A stretch of 64,000 bases of DNA from positions 1 to 64,000 of the forward strand of contig CAVOKO010000005.1 in assembly GCA_963696525.1 (NCBI GenBank). The letters are read 5' to 3'. The first letter of the stretch is position 1. Every line of letters begins with the position of its first letter. The notes under the pieces were generated by a model. It was not told the origin of the DNA. It did no database searches and was given only the letters and a program-made list of their open reading frames with translations. A program made the translations under genes and the position numbers. Shown here in pieces: positions 62,590 through 64,000 of the stretch. Source of the stretch: CAWBRT01 sp963696525 (GTDB lineage Bacteria; Acidobacteriota; Terriglobia; Terriglobales; Acidobacteriaceae).

Positions 62590-63543
62590 ATGGTGGATCG
62601 TACAAGCATGCTAATGAACCGGCGACAATGGATGGCTTTACTGGCGGGAGCGGCGGCCTCGACCATGGCGCCCAGTTTCTGCCTGGGCCAGAACGACAGG
62701 CACATATTGCGCGTGGCGGTCAGCATTGAAACTTTGGCCGGAGCCAACGTCCACGACGCGCGCGCCGCCTACAAAGTCTGGACCCAGGAGGTCACCCGTT
62801 CTCTGGGGGGAGTCGCCGCCGAAGTCGTTCCGGAAGTCTTTCTTCCTTCGGAACAACTGATCCGGATGATCCGGCAGGGGGCGGTCGATTGCTACGGCAT
62901 CAGTGCCCCAGAATACGCCAAGGTCGTCGAGTTTACCGATCCCGATTCCCTGCTGCTGCAGGATTATCTAAGCGACGGCATGGAGTATGTAATGGCGGTG
63001 CATAACGACAGCCCTTTCAAGAAACTGGCGGACCTCCGGGGCGCGCAGATTGTGACCCATCATCACCGGGACATGGTCCTGCTCCCGGCGTGGCTGGGCA
63101 CGCTGCTGGCCGCGAACAACCTGCCACCCACGGAAAGATTCTTCGGCGGCCATGTGCTCCGCGAAAGTTTGACCCAGGTTGTGCTTCCGGTGTTCTTTCG
63201 CCGGATGGACGCAGCCTGTCTGGCGCGGAGGCACTGGAACACCGCAGTGGAACTCAACCCGCAGCTTGGCCGGAGTCTCCACTTCCTGGCGGTTTCCCCG
63301 AGAATCGTGCCCATCGCGGTCTGCTATCGCCGCAACTGCAACGCGGAAGGCAAGCGGGCCCTTACCGACGCAATTCTGCACATCACTTCGCTGACCGGCG
63401 GCCAACAAATCGTGGCGTTGTATCAATCGAGCGGATTCATCTTGCGGACGAGTTCCTCTATGGCCAGCTCGCTGGAGATGGTGCGCCAGTATGAACGGGT
63501 ACTCGCCCGTCTTCCGGTGGGCTCACGGAAAGGACAGCTTTAA
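62590..63543 (+). CDS. PhnD-like (phosphate/phosphonate-type) periplasmic binding protein
   Basis: 317 residues from ATG 62590 (GAAGGG upstream; TTG 62578 and ATG 62608 are alternatives). The signal sequence has an RR pair followed by hydrophobic residues (NRRQWMALLAGAAASTMA). Family features are the early AVSIETLAG strand, LIRMIRQGAVDCYGISAPEYA, the LADLRGAQIVTHHHRDM hinge segment and a long helical C-terminus. No ABC permease is encoded next to it; a membrane sensor follows 21 bp downstream. That arrangement suggests ligand presentation to a sensor, as in TorT/TorS-like pairs, rather than transport. Confidence 0.8.
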   Translation: MVDRTSMLMNRRQWMALLAGAAASTMAPSFCLGQNDRHILRVAVSIETLAGANVHDARAAYKVWTQEVTRSLGGVAAEVVPEVFLPSEQLIRMIRQGAVDCYGISAPEYAKVVEFTDPDSLLLQDYLSDGMEYVMAVHNDSPFKKLADLRGAQIVTHHHRDMVLLPAWLGTLLAANNLPPTERFFGGHVLRESLTQVVLPVFFRRMDAACLARRHWNTAVELNPQLGRSLHFLAVSPRIVPIAVCYRRNCNAEGKRALTDAILHITSLTGGQQIVALYQSSGFILRTSSSMASSLEMVRQYERVLARLPVGSRKGQL

Positions 63544-63564
63544 CCGCATGTTGACGGAATTGCC

Positions 63565-64000
63565 ATGTTGAGGCCCGGGATCACCCGCCGCACCACGCTG
63601 CTGGCTTGGACGGTCACGCTCGCCACCCTGGGCATTTTCGTCTCCATCATTATTCCGGAGCAGAAGCGCGACCTGCAGGCTGGATTGGAATCGAAGGCCG
63701 GTGGCGTGGCGGTGGCTCTGCAAGGGGAAGTCGCCAGGTCCGCCATCTCCGACGACTACTCCGCGGTGGTTGAACATGCCCTGCAGGTGCTGACGGGCGA
63801 CAAGGCAGTGGAGTTTCTGGTGATCGCCAAAAACGATGGCTTCTCGATCGTGGTGGAACGGAACGGCTGGCGCGTCGAACCGAATATGGATGGCTACTGG
63901 CGACCCGCGATCCGGCAATCCAGCGGGGATATCGCAGTGGTGCCGATGTTTGGCAAGCGCTTGTTCCACTATGCCGTTCCTTTCGACTACAACGGCATGG
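63565..64000 (+). CDS. N-terminal part of a membrane-anchored sensor protein (cut by window edge)
   Basis: At least 145 residues are open to the end of the window. Membrane segment 1 (TLLAWTVTLATLGIFVSIII) precedes an apparently periplasmic sensor region (VALQGEVARSAISDDYSAVVEHALQ, EFLVIAKNDGFSIVVE, RLFHYAVPFDYNGM) of dCache/CHASE-like character. The output domain (histidine kinase, diguanylate cyclase or receptor) lies beyond the edge. It is close behind the PhnD-like binding-protein gene (21 bp), so the two are probably one sensory unit. Confidence 0.7.
   Translation, partial: MLRPGITRRTTLLAWTVTLATLGIFVSIIIPEQKRDLQAGLESKAGGVAVALQGEVARSAISDDYSAVVEHALQVLTGDKAVEFLVIAKNDGFSIVVERNGWRVEPNMDGYWRPAIRQSSGDIAVVPMFGKRLFHYAVPFDYNGM

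Noticed and set aside
1..64000. CRISPR array, tRNA or rRNA genes
   Set aside because: No regularly spaced short repeats, cloverleaf sequences or rRNA signatures were seen on either strand.

Overview
The window most likely comes from an acidobacterium of the Terriglobia type. This is an inference from gene style, not from a marker gene. The cues are two TonB-dependent receptors with N-terminal carboxypeptidase-regulatory-like domains (one beside an ECF sigma remnant), Tat-tagged versions of enzymes that are normally cytosolic, a moderately GC-rich base composition, and many truncated gene remnants. No rRNA, tRNA, CRISPR array, phage module or intact transposon was seen.

Layout. (1) 0.4-3.2 kb, minus strand: a two-subunit molybdenum hydroxylase (isoquinoline 1-oxidoreductase type). 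(2) 3.8-11 kb, plus strand: a secreted SGNH hydrolase, an orphan TRAP solute receptor, a truncated alpha/beta-hydrolase remnant ending in a terminator, an MFS transporter with a structured leader, an exported RraA-like protein and a UroD-family methyltransferase. The hydrolase and the MFS gene share a duplicated promoter/leader. (3) 11-17.4 kb, minus strand: an Fe-S protein with unusual cysteine motifs, a stand-alone GHKL ATPase, a Tat-exported HisC-like aminotransferase and an MDR dehydrogenase. (4) 17.6-24.5 kb: a TRAP transporter (dctM, dctQ, dctP, minus strand) facing a carbohydrate-catabolic set on the plus strand (decapitated iron-dependent alcohol dehydrogenase, aldehyde dehydrogenase, RpiB-type isomerase, ribokinase-type kinase). 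(5) 24.5-28.6 kb: a gene graveyard (IS200/IS605 TnpA scrap, catalase C-terminus, lipoprotein N-terminus, sigma-factor fragment, unknown gene N-terminus) around a complete TonB receptor. (6) 28.6-38.5 kb: a B12-binding radical SAM protein, a 2-hydroxyacyl-CoA dehydratase-activase-like pair, a split CHR transporter, an orphan sugar-type binding protein and a secreted beta-propeller lactonase-like protein. (7) 38.9-42.3 kb: a TonB receptor convergent with nikR, suggesting nickel uptake.

(8) 42.8-64 kb, all on the plus strand, is the most coherent system. It has a response-regulator/PP2C phosphatase, an anti-sigma-type kinase, a STAS antagonist, a CheA-receiver hybrid, three tandem chemoreceptors, CheW, CheB, CheR, and a 1697-residue hybrid kinase with eight PAS domains. 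A TolC-family protein, a PhnD-like binding protein and a membrane sensor cut by the window edge follow. The order and overlaps suggest a chemosensory pathway whose output passes through a partner switch (phosphatase / anti-sigma kinase / STAS) rather than a stand-alone CheY, which is absent. The three receptors share a 259-bp block that is identical in all copies, and the cheA receiver domain is split by a one-base frameshift.

Several breaks are single-base losses, two of them in short homopolymers (about 25164-25169 and 47551-47553) and one near 39000. Sequencing or assembly error therefore competes with real gene decay for those sites.
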